From contig NZ_JAAOJA010000009.1 in NCBI RefSeq assembly GCF_013184545.1, positions 186,001-250,000 of the forward strand: 64,000 bases of DNA. Reading direction: 5' to 3'. This DNA is from Pseudomonas tumuqii (GTDB taxonomy: Bacteria; Pseudomonadota; Gammaproteobacteria; Pseudomonadales; Pseudomonadaceae). This document shows positions 7,868 to 16,301 of this stretch, piece after piece. A program made the position numbers and the translations under genes. The notes under the pieces were generated by a model. It ran no database searches. It was given only the letters and a program-made list of their open reading frames with translations, and was not told the DNA's origin. How positions within the stretch are numbered: the stretch's first letter is position 1; each line of letters starts with the position of its first letter.

Positions 7868-9841
7868 ATGTTGTCTGCCGTCGAGCGCTACAAGTTGCTC
7901 CTCTCCGGGGCCTTGGCGCGTTATTTCCCGCGCACCACCGCCTATCTGCGCGCCGAGCGCGAGGCGGGGGTGCCGCAGAAAAAGCCGCGGGCCCGGACGA
8001 AGAAGGCCGGGGCTGCGGCGGGAAAAAGCAAGGCGGGCGCCGGGAAAAAGCCTGCCCGGCCCCGTGGCAAGCCCAGCAAGCCGGCTAGCACGGCCATCTA
8101 TGGGCCGGCGTTGCTGGCGGTCGATGCGGTGCAGGTCGAGGCGATGCGCGCACGGGTCGCCCAGGCGGTGGCGGCGGGGGTGATCAGCGCGCCGTCGGAC
8201 GAGCAGTGGGCGATGATCCTCGGTCGTCATCCGCTCACGCGGATCTTCGCCGGGGCGGGCTCGGGCAAGTCCACCACCCTGGTGCTGCGCGTGGTGTTCA
8301 TGCTCTGTCATCTGGGCATCGAGCCGGGGCGGCTGACGGTGATTTCCTTCACCAACGCCTCCTGCGCCGAGCTGCGCGAGCAACTGCTCAGGGTGCTGGG
8401 CTTCTGGCAATACCCGTTCGCTGCCGGCCAGGCCCGCCAGTGCGTACGCACCTTCCATTCGGCCATGGGGGTGCTGGCCAAGCAGGCGCTGCACAGCCCG
8501 CGCTGGTTCGAGCAGCTGGACGATCCGCCCGGCGCGCCCCGTGAGCTGGATAACCCGCTGACCGCCGCGCGCCTGCGGCCGGCCCAGCAGCGCCTGCTCA
8601 AGCAGGCCTACCAGCAGTGCTACGCCGAGGAGCCGGTGTTTCGCGAGTTGGTGCACAGCCTGTTGGGGTTGCCGCCGCCGGCGGACACCACCGCGGGCAA
8701 GCGGCCACGAGTGGCCAAGGCGCCGCTGGATGGCTTCAAGCTGGCGGGGGAGTTCACTGCCTTGCCGCTGTTCGAGGCCTTTTATGTGCAGGCCGGCTTT
8801 ATCCAGAGCATCGGCATCCGTCCCGAGCGGATAGAGGTCCAGGCGCTGTCCTGCTGCGTCCGCGAGCGCAGTTTTATCGAGGCCCTGGTGCTGTTCTGCA
8901 AGGCCTTCGCGGGCTGCCTGCAGGAGCAGGGCTTGATGACTTTCGACGGCGCCTTCCAGAGTCTCGGCGAACGCCTGGCCGCCGACGCGCCGGGGATCTC
9001 GGCCGAGGCGCTGGCGCCGTTCAATCACCTGTTGATCGATGAATTCCAGGACATCTCGCCGCAGATCGTCCAGTGGCTGCAAGCGCTTCATCGCTGCCTG
9101 GCGCGCCAGGGCACGGCGGTCAGCCTGATGGCGATCGGCGACGACTGGCAGTCGATCTATGGTTGGCGCGGCAGCTCGCCGGAGCTGTTCATGGACTTCG
9201 ACCGGCACTTCCCGGGCAAGGGCAAGGCGAAGAGCAGCGCGCTGTTGATGCTGGCCACCAACTACCGCTGCATCGAGCCGGTGATCCGCGACGGCGAGGC
9301 GGTGCTCGCCGCCGTCGCCTGCAAGCAAGCCAAGACCAGCAAGGCGTTCAAGGCCATGCAGCCGGGCGATCACGGGGTCAAGCTGGTGCAGGGCTTCGAT
9401 ATCAAGACGCGCATGCCGGAGCTGCTGGAGGCGATCAAGGCCCAGTGCGCCCACGTCGCCAGCCGCAGCATGGCCGACCGCAGCGCGGTGCTGCTGCTGA
9501 GCCGGCGCAACGAACCCTTGCGGGCGATTCAGGCCCAGTTGGACAAGCAGCTGCCGGTCAAGGCCTATACCATCCACCGCGCCAAGGGCCTGCAGGCAGA
9601 AGTGGCGATCATCGTCGACGATTGTTCGCCGGCGCAGCCGCACCCGCTGCGCAATGCGCTGTATGCCTACTCGGGATTCTTCCGCAACAGCTACGACCAG
9701 GCGATAAGCGATGAAGGCTTGCGCCTGGCCTATGTGGCGATCACCCGGGGCGTGAGCCGGGTGCTCTGGTTCACCGGCAAGACCCAGGGCGCGACCCGGG
9801 TGTTGGCGGGGCGCGCCAGTCGGCGCGGCGGTCCCCTGTGA
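7868..9841 (+). CDS. UvrD/Rep-like superfamily 1 DNA helicase with basic N-terminal tail
   Basis: This 657-residue helicase has Walker A GAGSGKST near residue 129, motif II LLIDEFQDIS near 391, motif III GDDWQSIYGWRGSS, a motif V-like TIHRAKGLQAEV, and motif VI LRLAYVAITRG near 619. These are the UvrD/Rep/helicase IV motifs of enzymes that unwind DNA with ATP. Residues about 36-75 form a Lys/Ala/Pro-rich tail (PKK, KAGAAAGKSKAGAGKK, RPRGKPSKP) like histone-H1-like AlgP tails. The open frame extends upstream to 7700, but that extension lacks family content, so ATG 7868 is chosen. The gene is not in an evident operon. Confidence 0.82.
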   Translation: MLSAVERYKLLLSGALARYFPRTTAYLRAEREAGVPQKKPRARTKKAGAAAGKSKAGAGKKPARPRGKPSKPASTAIYGPALLAVDAVQVEAMRARVAQAVAAGVISAPSDEQWAMILGRHPLTRIFAGAGSGKSTTLVLRVVFMLCHLGIEPGRLTVISFTNASCAELREQLLRVLGFWQYPFAAGQARQCVRTFHSAMGVLAKQALHSPRWFEQLDDPPGAPRELDNPLTAARLRPAQQRLLKQAYQQCYAEEPVFRELVHSLLGLPPPADTTAGKRPRVAKAPLDGFKLAGEFTALPLFEAFYVQAGFIQSIGIRPERIEVQALSCCVRERSFIEALVLFCKAFAGCLQEQGLMTFDGAFQSLGERLAADAPGISAEALAPFNHLLIDEFQDISPQIVQWLQALHRCLARQGTAVSLMAIGDDWQSIYGWRGSSPELFMDFDRHFPGKGKAKSSALLMLATNYRCIEPVIRDGEAVLAAVACKQAKTSKAFKAMQPGDHGVKLVQGFDIKTRMPELLEAIKAQCAHVASRSMADRSAVLLLSRRNEPLRAIQAQLDKQLPVKAYTIHRAKGLQAEVAIIVDDCSPAQPHPLRNALYAYSGFFRNSYDQAISDEGLRLAYVAITRGVSRVLWFTGKTQGATRVLAGRASRRGGPL

Positions 9842-10055
9842 GTCTATTGGTGGCGGCAGGGCCCCGGGCACGGTGCCGGCAAAAATAACGCCAGGTGCTT
9901 AGCCGGATGCCCTTGCGCTCAAAAAATCTAAATCTAGCTTGTTGTTTTTGCTGGGCTTCCAGGGTTTTTGCCGCTGTGGCCGCTTGCCTGAGCGGCGGAG
10001 AATTATACTTTCAGTATCTCTGAATCGGATGGTTTCAGGGGTAAGGAGGTGGCAG

Positions 10056-10454
10056 ATGGCCATTCAAGATACCTACCGGGAAATCGAGCAAACCCTCGGT
10101 CGAGTCCCGGAGTGGATCAAGCAGATGCCGGAAGGTGGCGCGAGCGGATTCTGGGGCGTGGCCCGAGATTTCTGGCTGGCAGATACCCGGATTCCGAACA
10201 AGTACAAGGAATTGATCGGCCTGGCCGTGTCGGGCGCGACGCGCTGCAGGTATTGCGCCCTGTTCCATACCGAAGCCGCGCGCTTGTTCGGCGCGAGCGA
10301 CGAGGAAATAGCCGAAGCCAGCTTGATGGGCGCGCTGACCATGATGGGCAGCACCTTTATCAACGCCCAGCAGATCGATTACGAGCAGTTCCGCAAGGAG
10401 ACGCTGGATATCGTCCGGTATGTCAAAGATCACTCGCAGTCCCAGGCCGCTTAG
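10056..10454 (+). CDS. Carboxymuconolactone decarboxylase/AhpD-like family protein
   Basis: This 132-residue all-helical protein carries the AhpD-like redox motif CRYC (Cys64, Cys67) followed by His71 in CALFHTEAAR. Family members are either peroxidase-linked disulphide reductases or decarboxylases; the CxxC...H pattern favours the redox type. The start is secure, because AAGGAGGT at 10043-10050 precedes ATG 10056 and the upstream open frame (from 9939) has no ribosome site. The next gene overlaps its 3' end by 35 bases, which suggests a two-gene unit. No partner reductase is adjacent. Confidence 0.85.
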   Translation: MAIQDTYREIEQTLGRVPEWIKQMPEGGASGFWGVARDFWLADTRIPNKYKELIGLAVSGATRCRYCALFHTEAARLFGASDEEIAEASLMGALTMMGSTFINAQQIDYEQFRKETLDIVRYVKDHSQSQAA

Positions 10455-10764
10455 GCCGTCACGGGAACGAGCCCTTCGCCAGCTGACGAAGGATAAGTTG
10501 CTGGCCATCGGCAGCGGTGGTCTGCGGACCACCGCGCGGTGGCAGGCAGCCGTACTGCGCGCCGTCAGCGAGTTGATGCAAGACAACCCAAGCGTTGGGG
10601 AGCAAGAGCAGGACCTGCGCATTCCCTTCGCCAAAGCCCTGCATGAGATTTACCCAGGACAAAAGTCCGACGCCGAGTTGACGGAAATGCTGCTGCTCAT
10701 GCTGGAAGTGGAGACCGCCAGCCTGCTCGGAGAAAGAGCCGAGGCGGGAGGCGGGGAGCATTGA
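10420..10764 (+). CDS. Hypothetical small protein
   Basis: This 114-codon open frame has codon usage like its neighbours, and nothing else explains the DNA. It is not recognised. The product looks mostly helical and charged, with IPFAKALHEIYPG and a leucine-rich C-terminal helix ELTEMLLLMLEVETASLL. The start at 10420 overlaps the AhpD-like gene by 35 bases and has no ribosome site. A TTG at 10498 preceded by AAGGAT is a credible alternative, giving 88 residues. No signal peptide is seen. Co-transcription with the AhpD-like gene is probable. Confidence 0.5.
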   Translation: MSKITRSPRPLRPSRERALRQLTKDKLLAIGSGGLRTTARWQAAVLRAVSELMQDNPSVGEQEQDLRIPFAKALHEIYPGQKSDAELTEMLLLMLEVETASLLGERAEAGGGEH

Positions 10765-10765
10765 C

Positions 10766-10819
10766 AGCTTGTGAAAAAACTCCCGCCTACTGCGACGGCG
10801 CTCGATATTTTCACAAGCT
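10766..10819. repeat. Short copy of palindromic (MITE-like) repeat
   Basis: AGCTTGTGAAAA and TTTTCACAAGCT form perfect 12-bp terminal inverted repeats of a 54-base element, with the internal words CTCCCGCCTACTGCGA and CGCTCGATA. Longer relatives are at 20001-20179 and 36678-36761. It sits between convergent genes and could act as a terminator. Confidence 0.8.
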
Positions 10820-10829
10820 CTGATCGCCG

Positions 10830-11318
10830 CTACGATTTCTTTGGATAATCGAGCGCCACTGTCGCGATGGGGCAGGCGCCGATGTCCGCCCAGGACTTCG
10901 CCGCGAAGCCGAACTCGGCGACGGCGCCGCTCGGCAGGTGGCCGATCTCGCCGCACAGGCGCTGGGCGAGCTCGCTCAATTCGGGATTGTGGCCGACGAT
11001 CATCACGCACTGCAGCCGATCGTCGAGTGCGTGGATGATCTCGAGCAGGTCATCCGCCTGGGCGGCATACAGCCGGTCATCGACGCCGATGTGCTTGCGC
11101 TTGTAATCGAGCTTGCCGGCGATGATTTTTGCCGTCATCAGCGCCCGCACGGCCGGACTCGCCAGGATCAAGTCGGGCTTGACCTCGCGCCTGGCCAGGC
11201 GTTCGCCGATCTTCGGTGCGTCACGCTTGCCGCGCTCGTTCAAGGGGCGCTCGCGGTCGGCCAGCGCGGCGTCATCCCAACTCGACTTGGCATGGCGAAT
11301 GAGAAATAGCCTTTTCAT
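10830..11318 (-). CDS. sixA: Phosphohistidine phosphatase SixA family
   Basis: This 162-residue histidine-phosphatase protein opens with LFLIRHAKSSW: the RHA triad at residues 8-10 holds the phospho-accepting His9. VMIVGHNPELSEL near residue 106 gives the second catalytic His. Length and the short RHA form fit SixA, which removes phosphate from histidine in phosphorelay and PTS-type proteins. The start at 11318 has GAGGGG upstream and is preferred over an ATG seven codons earlier. The hydrolysed partner cannot be deduced from context. Confidence 0.85.
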   Translation of the reverse strand: MKRLFLIRHAKSSWDDAALADRERPLNERGKRDAPKIGERLARREVKPDLILASPAVRALMTAKIIAGKLDYKRKHIGVDDRLYAAQADDLLEIIHALDDRLQCVMIVGHNPELSELAQRLCGEIGHLPSGAVAEFGFAAKSWADIGACPIATVALDYPKKS

Positions 11319-11378
11319 GCCACCCCTCGCTGTCCCCATCGATGGCTCCGGGCCTCAACCTGGCGGCCTGGTCGTTAC

Positions 11379-11864
11379 TCAAAGCTTGTAGCCGATCTGG
11401 CGCAACAGGTTCTTGCGCCAGAGGATGTCGTCGTCGCCTTCGAGGTCACGGGCGCAGTAGCCGTCGACCACACCGAGAACGGCGCGGCCTTGCTCGGTCT
11501 CGGCGAGAATCACCTCGGTCGGATTGGCGCTGGCGCAGAAGATCCGGCAGACCTCGGCAACCATCTTGATGCTGTTCAGCACGCTCAGCGGGAAGCAGCC
11601 GGCGCCGAGGAAGATGATGAAGCAATGGCCGGCGCCAATGGCCTGGGCATTGCGCTGGGCCAGCTCGATCATCGCGCTATCGGTACCTGACCAGCGCACC
11701 AGGCATTTGCCCGAGGCCTCGCAGAAGGCCATGCCGAACTTGATCCCGGGCACGGCCGCGACCAGCGCCTCGTGGATGTCCTCGACGGATTTGATGAAGT
11801 GGGTCTGGCCGAAGATGAAGTTGATCTCTTCCGGCTTGTCGATGTTCACCGTGAGCAGTTGCAT
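11379..11864 (-). CDS. Adenosine-specific kinase family protein (DUF355)
   Basis: The 161-residue product matches the small Adenosine_kin family first described in archaea: IKFGMAFCEASGKCLVRWSGTD, AIGAGHCFIIFLGAGCFPLSVLN and LGVVDGYCARDLEGDDDI are characteristic stretches. The family name comes from structural and biochemical work on an archaeal homologue; the role in bacteria is unclear. AGGAGA about 10 bases upstream supports ATG 11864, although the open frame extends further up to 12257. It lies 60 bases downstream of sixA in transcription terms on the opposite side of sixA's start, and both read leftwards. The function remains tentative. Confidence 0.75.
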   Translation of the reverse strand: MQLLTVNIDKPEEINFIFGQTHFIKSVEDIHEALVAAVPGIKFGMAFCEASGKCLVRWSGTDSAMIELAQRNAQAIGAGHCFIIFLGAGCFPLSVLNSIKMVAEVCRIFCASANPTEVILAETEQGRAVLGVVDGYCARDLEGDDDILWRKNLLRQIGYKL

Positions 11865-12126
11865 GGCGCGGGTCTCCTGGGCCGAGGGGTCGGCAGCCTG
11901 GAAAATCCCTGGCTGGGAAACGCTTTCGGCACTGGGATAAGCATAGCCATGGATGGGGCGGGGTTCTGTCGGCGGTCTGTTTATGGCGACTTGCGAGTCG
12001 TTGCCTGGTCTGCGCAGCATGGTGATCAAATTCAGATCATCAAGGTGAATTACCCGGGCAGCCGCTGGGCTGAAGCGAATCGCCACCCGGCCCACGTTGT
12101 GGTGTCTTGGCTCGCCTGGGTTGCGC

Positions 12127-13113
12127 TCAGTCAGACAGCGTTGCATCGCCCTGACGCACCTCGGGATTGACCAGGGTGCAACTGTCTCCATTGAAGTACG
12201 CCAGCAGGTTGGCGAAGGCATCACCGAAATACAGCTCATAGCTGTGCCGCTCGACATAGCCGAGATGCGGTGTGCAGAGAATTCTGGGGTGGTTCAACAA
12301 CGGGTGCGCCTGGTCCAGCAGCGGCTCGTCCTCGAATACATCGAGGGCGGCAAAGCCTGGCCGTCCCTGGCTCATGGCCGCCAGCAGGGCCCCCGGGGCA
12401 ATCAGCTCGGCGCGGCTGGTATTGACCAGCAAGGCACCGGGTTTCATCCACAGCAGATCGTCCAGGGTTACCGCGTGGCGCGTACTGTCGAATAGGCGCA
12501 GATGCAGGCTGAGCACATCGGCCTCGCGGAAGAACACCTGACGCGACTCGGCCGCACGATGGCCATCACGCTGCGCCGCCAGGCGTGAAGCCTCGCTGCC
12601 CCACACCAGCACCGGCATCTCGAAAGCCTGGGCATAGCGCGCCAGCCGCTGGCCGATCTTGCCGTAGCCCCAGATGCCCAGCGTCTGGCCGCATAAGCGC
12701 TCGCCGAGATTGACCTGCCAGTGCCCGGCGTAGAGCCCATCGATCGCCGTACGCAGTTGCCGGCGTGCATTGAGAATCAGGGTCCAGGTCAGTTCGGCGG
12801 CGGCAATCGGCGAACCCCGACCTTCCATCACCGCCACGCCGTGACGACTACAGGCGTCCAGGTCCAGGTGAGGGCCGACCCTGCCGGTCTGGCTGATCAA
12901 CTTGAGCCTGGGCAACTGCGCCAGCAGGGCTTCGTCGATCACGCTGCGCTCGCGGGTCAGTACCAGCGCGTCGGCATCGGCGAAGCGTTGCGCCAGTACC
13001 TTGGGGTCTTTCTGCACATCGTGATACAGGCTGACCTTGTGGCCGCTCAACTGCGCGAAGCAGTCGAGCGAGCGGATGACGTTCTGGTAGTCATCGGGAA
13101 TCACGATATTCAA
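12127..13113 (-). CDS. D-2-hydroxyacid dehydrogenase family protein
   Basis: This NAD-dependent D-2-hydroxyacid dehydrogenase has 328 residues. The nucleotide-binding GYGKIG motif is at about residues 149-154. The catalytic residues are Arg in NTSRAEL (about 234), Glu in DVFEDEP and His in CTPHLGY (about 283). It interconverts 2-keto and D-2-hydroxy acids in the cytoplasm. The best start is a TTG at 13113 with GGAG eight bases upstream, giving the usual family N-terminus NIVIPDDYQN; a TTG at 13137 is the alternative. It is last in the leftward run after tctA, which suggests that it works on the imported acid or a breakdown product. Confidence 0.85.
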   Translation of the reverse strand: MNIVIPDDYQNVIRSLDCFAQLSGHKVSLYHDVQKDPKVLAQRFADADALVLTRERSVIDEALLAQLPRLKLISQTGRVGPHLDLDACSRHGVAVMEGRGSPIAAAELTWTLILNARRQLRTAIDGLYAGHWQVNLGERLCGQTLGIWGYGKIGQRLARYAQAFEMPVLVWGSEASRLAAQRDGHRAAESRQVFFREADVLSLHLRLFDSTRHAVTLDDLLWMKPGALLVNTSRAELIAPGALLAAMSQGRPGFAALDVFEDEPLLDQAHPLLNHPRILCTPHLGYVERHSYELYFGDAFANLLAYFNGDSCTLVNPEVRQGDATLSD

Positions 13114-13164
13114 GTGCAGTTCTCCAGGAGCGCACAATGCCCTCCACGCCGCTTCGATGATCGA

Positions 13165-14676
13165 TCAGTCAGTGACTGCAAGGGGTGCTGGTTTGCGCCC
13201 GCGCCAGGCGCGCAATATCGGCAAGGCCACCATCACCGCAACCAGCGCCCATACAGCGACTGTAATTGGGCTGCCCCACAGGATACCCAGCTCGCCATTG
13301 GACAGCGAAAGTGCTCGACGCAGGTTGTCTTCCATCATGCCGCCGAGAATGAAGCCCAGCAGCACTGCAGACAGCGAGTAGTCCAGCTTGCGCAGGATGT
13401 AGCCGCACACTCCGATGCCGATCATCAGGAACAGATCGAAGGTGGTCGAATGCACCGCATACACGCCAATCGAGGTGATGATGGCAATTGCCGGTACCAG
13501 CGCCCAGGTCGGCACTGCGAGGATGCGGGTGAAGATGCGCACCATCGGCACGTTCATCACCAGCAGCATGACGTTGGCGACGAACAACGAGGCGATCAGG
13601 CCCCAGACCACTTCGGGCTGGTTCTGAAACAGCATCGGCCCTGGCGTGATGTTGTACAGCGTCAGCGCGCCGAGCATCACCGCGGTGGTGCCGGAGCCGG
13701 GTACGCCGAGGGTCAGCATCGGCACCATGGAGCCACAGGCCGCGCCGCTGTTGGCGGTCTCCGGGGCTGCCAGGCCGCGCAGGTCACCCTTGCCGAACTG
13801 GTTGTCCTTGCTCGCCATGCGCTTCTCGGACATGTAAGCCACTGCGCTGGCCAGGGTCGCCCCGGCGCCAGGCAGCACGCCCAGGACGAAGCCGACCACA
13901 CCACTGCGCAGGTTGGTGGCCAGTACGAAGGCACCTTCCTTGAAGTTGAACAGCATGCGTCCGGTGGCTTTGGCCGCCTTGTGACCATGGTGGGTTCTTT
14001 CCAGCAGCACCAGGATTTCGCTGATGCTGAACAACCCGAGCACCAGGACGATGAACTGAATGCCGTCGGCCAAACCCAGGCTGCCGAAGGTGAAGCGATA
14101 CACGCCGCTGTTGGCATCGATGCCGACACAGGACAGGGCCAGGCCGATGAACGCAGCCATGGCAGTTTTCAGCGGTTTGTTGTCGGCCATGCCGGCCAGG
14201 CAGGTAATCGCGAACACCATCAACACGAAGTACTCCGCCGGCCCAAAGGCCACGGCCCATTTAGCCAGCAGGGGCGCGAACAGCACCACGCCGATAGTCG
14301 CGATGGTGCCGCCGATAAACGAGCTCCAGGCCGACAGCGACAGGGCGATACCGGCCTTGCCCTGTTGGGCCAGAGGGTAGCCATCGAGGGTGGTCATCAC
14401 AGCCGAGGCTTCGCCGGGAATATTCAGCAGGATCGAGGAAATTCGTCCGCCATATTCGCAGCCCAGATAGACCGCCGCGAGCAGAATCAAGGCGGTTTCC
14501 GGCGGCAGGCCGAGGGCGAAGGCAATCGGGATCAACAGGGCGACGCCATTGACCGGCCCTAAACCAGGCAGCAGGCCGACGATGGTGCCAATCAGGGTGC
14601 CGCAAAAAGCCGTAATCAGGTTGTAGGGTGTCAGGGCCACGCCGAAGCCGAGGCCCAGATAATGAATAGTGTCCAT
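13165..14676 (-). CDS. tctA: Tripartite tricarboxylate transporter permease TctA
   Basis: This 503-residue inner-membrane protein has about a dozen hydrophobic helices. It has the TctA family's glycine-rich signature: LLPGLGPVNGVALLIPIAFALG near residue 40 and VLPGAGATLASAVAYMSEKR in the second half. TctA is the large permease of the TctABC secondary carriers for tricarboxylates and related acids. Its length is normal for the family. It follows tctB with a 3-base gap and is therefore in the same transcript. The substrate has to be inferred from the isomerase and porin upstream. Confidence 0.93.
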   Translation of the reverse strand: MDTIHYLGLGFGVALTPYNLITAFCGTLIGTIVGLLPGLGPVNGVALLIPIAFALGLPPETALILLAAVYLGCEYGGRISSILLNIPGEASAVMTTLDGYPLAQQGKAGIALSLSAWSSFIGGTIATIGVVLFAPLLAKWAVAFGPAEYFVLMVFAITCLAGMADNKPLKTAMAAFIGLALSCVGIDANSGVYRFTFGSLGLADGIQFIVLVLGLFSISEILVLLERTHHGHKAAKATGRMLFNFKEGAFVLATNLRSGVVGFVLGVLPGAGATLASAVAYMSEKRMASKDNQFGKGDLRGLAAPETANSGAACGSMVPMLTLGVPGSGTTAVMLGALTLYNITPGPMLFQNQPEVVWGLIASLFVANVMLLVMNVPMVRIFTRILAVPTWALVPAIAIITSIGVYAVHSTTFDLFLMIGIGVCGYILRKLDYSLSAVLLGFILGGMMEDNLRRALSLSNGELGILWGSPITVAVWALVAVMVALPILRAWRGRKPAPLAVTD

Positions 14677-14679
14677 AGG

Positions 14680-15135
14680 TCAGCTCCCCAGTTTCGCGAG
14701 CATGCCGAGTGGCAGAGGCACATCGAGGCCATAGTCGAACAGCAGATAGAGCCCAACGGCGATCACTATGCCGCCGACAGTGCTCTGTACGCGGGTTGCG
14801 TCATACAGATAAGCCATGGCGACCGCGAACAGCGCGCTGCTGAGGATGAAACCGAGCACATCGAACAAAGCCGCGTAGGCCACCATCGCCGCGATACAGA
14901 GCGCGATCTTGCGGATTACCTGACGATTCAGCGGCGGCTCTTCCCTGGACTCGGTCTGTTTGGCTGGCTTTAACATTTGGTAAAGCGCACCCAGTACAAG
15001 CAGTGATAACAACAGCAAGGGATAGGCACGTGGTCCCACGGGCTCGTAAGCGAAGGGGGCCTGATAGCCCCAGGACAACGCTATCAAAGCCACACAGATC
15101 AGCAGGTTAACGCCTGCAAAAATTCGATCGTGCAT
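14680..15135 (-). CDS. tctB: Tripartite tricarboxylate transporter small subunit TctB
   Basis: This is the small membrane subunit of the TctABC transporter, about 151 residues with four predicted helices: LLICVALIALSWGY, YPLLLLSLLVLGALYQML, the IALCIAAMVAYAALFDVLGFILS region and IVIAVGLYLLFDYGLDVPLP. The last is the usual TctB C-terminal motif. Two adjacent ATGs exist; the one at 15135 is eight bases from AGGAG and is preferred over 15138. It sits between tctC and tctA, the canonical family arrangement. Confidence 0.92.
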   Translation of the reverse strand: MHDRIFAGVNLLICVALIALSWGYQAPFAYEPVGPRAYPLLLLSLLVLGALYQMLKPAKQTESREEPPLNRQVIRKIALCIAAMVAYAALFDVLGFILSSALFAVAMAYLYDATRVQSTVGGIVIAVGLYLLFDYGLDVPLPLGMLAKLGS

Positions 15136-15188
15136 CATTCTGCTCCTGGCTGGGCTGCCCGCAGCGGCAACCCACACCGTCGATGGAT

Positions 15189-16172
15189 TTACTCGGCGAC
15201 CAGGCCAAACTCTTCGCCCAGCTTGCGATAATCCTCAACCTGCTTTTTCACCAGGTCGTTCAACGCTTGGCCAGTGACATTCAGCGGGAGCACATCGCGA
15301 TCTTGCAGGTACTGCTGGAACTCTTCCGAACTTTGCAATTTGGCAAAGGCCGCTTTCCACCAGTCGAGTTCTTCTTGCTTGACCTCAGGGCCCATGTAAT
15401 AGCCCCGGATCAGCGGCCATTGAATGTCATAGCCTTGTTCTTTGGCGGTGGGGACGTCTGCCAGTTCGCCCGGCAGGCGTTCCTCGCTGTAGACCACCAG
15501 CGCGCGGATCTTGTTGCCGCGTTGCGCGCGTATTTCACTGGCACTGCCGGTCACCAGGTCGACGTGCTTGCCCATCAATGCCATGTAATGCTCGGAGCCA
15601 CCTTCGAAGGCCGCATAGCGCAGTTCGCGGGGATCGACGCCCGCTGCCTTGGCCAGCAGGGCAATCTTGGCCCAGCCCTGGCCTCCGATGCTGCCACCGC
15701 CACCGACGGTAATGCTCTTGGGGTCTTTCTTCAGCGCCTGGATCACGTCGTCGAGGCTCTTGAACGGCGAATCCTCGCGCACTGCCAGGGTGCCGTAGTC
15801 GGTGCCGATGGTAGTGAGCCACTGCACCGCGTTTTCGTCGTAGCGACCGTACTTGCCCAGGGCCAGATTGAGCAGCGAGGCACCGGAGAAGGCGATCAGG
15901 GTCCCCGGCTCGCCACGGCGGTTGGACGCGATGGCGTTATAGGCCACCGCACCGATGCCGCCGGGCATGTAGGTGACGCGCATTGGCGAGTCGAGCAGGC
16001 CATGGTCCTTGAGGCCGGCCTGAGCCAGCTTGCAGGTCATGTCGAAACCACCGCCGGGCTTGCTCGGGGCGATGCACTCGGGGCGCGACGGCTCGCCGGC
16101 TTGAGCGTTAACGCTGCCCAGCATCAAGGCGCAGGCGAGGGGCAGGAGTTTGCTGAAGGTGATTGTTTTCAT
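15189..16172 (-). CDS. tctC: Tripartite tricarboxylate transporter periplasmic binding protein TctC
   Basis: This 327-residue Bug-type solute receptor has a signal peptide (LLPLACALMLGSVNAQA, cleavage near residue 26). The mature part begins with the family pattern ECIAPSKPGGGFDMTCKL. Later family-like stretches are VTYMPGGIGAVAYN and SITVGGGGSIGGQGW. TctC captures the carboxylate in the periplasm and delivers it to TctAB. AGGAACG upstream supports ATG 16172. It lies 53 bases before tctB in the operon. Confidence 0.92.
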   Translation of the reverse strand: MKTITFSKLLPLACALMLGSVNAQAGEPSRPECIAPSKPGGGFDMTCKLAQAGLKDHGLLDSPMRVTYMPGGIGAVAYNAIASNRRGEPGTLIAFSGASLLNLALGKYGRYDENAVQWLTTIGTDYGTLAVREDSPFKSLDDVIQALKKDPKSITVGGGGSIGGQGWAKIALLAKAAGVDPRELRYAAFEGGSEHYMALMGKHVDLVTGSASEIRAQRGNKIRALVVYSEERLPGELADVPTAKEQGYDIQWPLIRGYYMGPEVKQEELDWWKAAFAKLQSSEEFQQYLQDRDVLPLNVTGQALNDLVKKQVEDYRKLGEEFGLVAE

Positions 16173-16301
16173 GGTTGCGTTCCTGTTTTTGGATTTGTTT
16201 GCAGGAGTTGGGCGCAGTATTACCAGCACGCCACGATTGGGCTGGGAGTCAAGTGACTTTCGTCGGCCCCCAGCCAGGAGCCTGGTTCCAGGCGGTTTCG
16301 A

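Noticed and set aside
11865..12257. Upstream extension of the adenosine-kinase-family frame
   Set aside because: The domain begins at 11864 behind an AGGAGA site, and the extension overlaps the dehydrogenase 3' end and has no family similarity.
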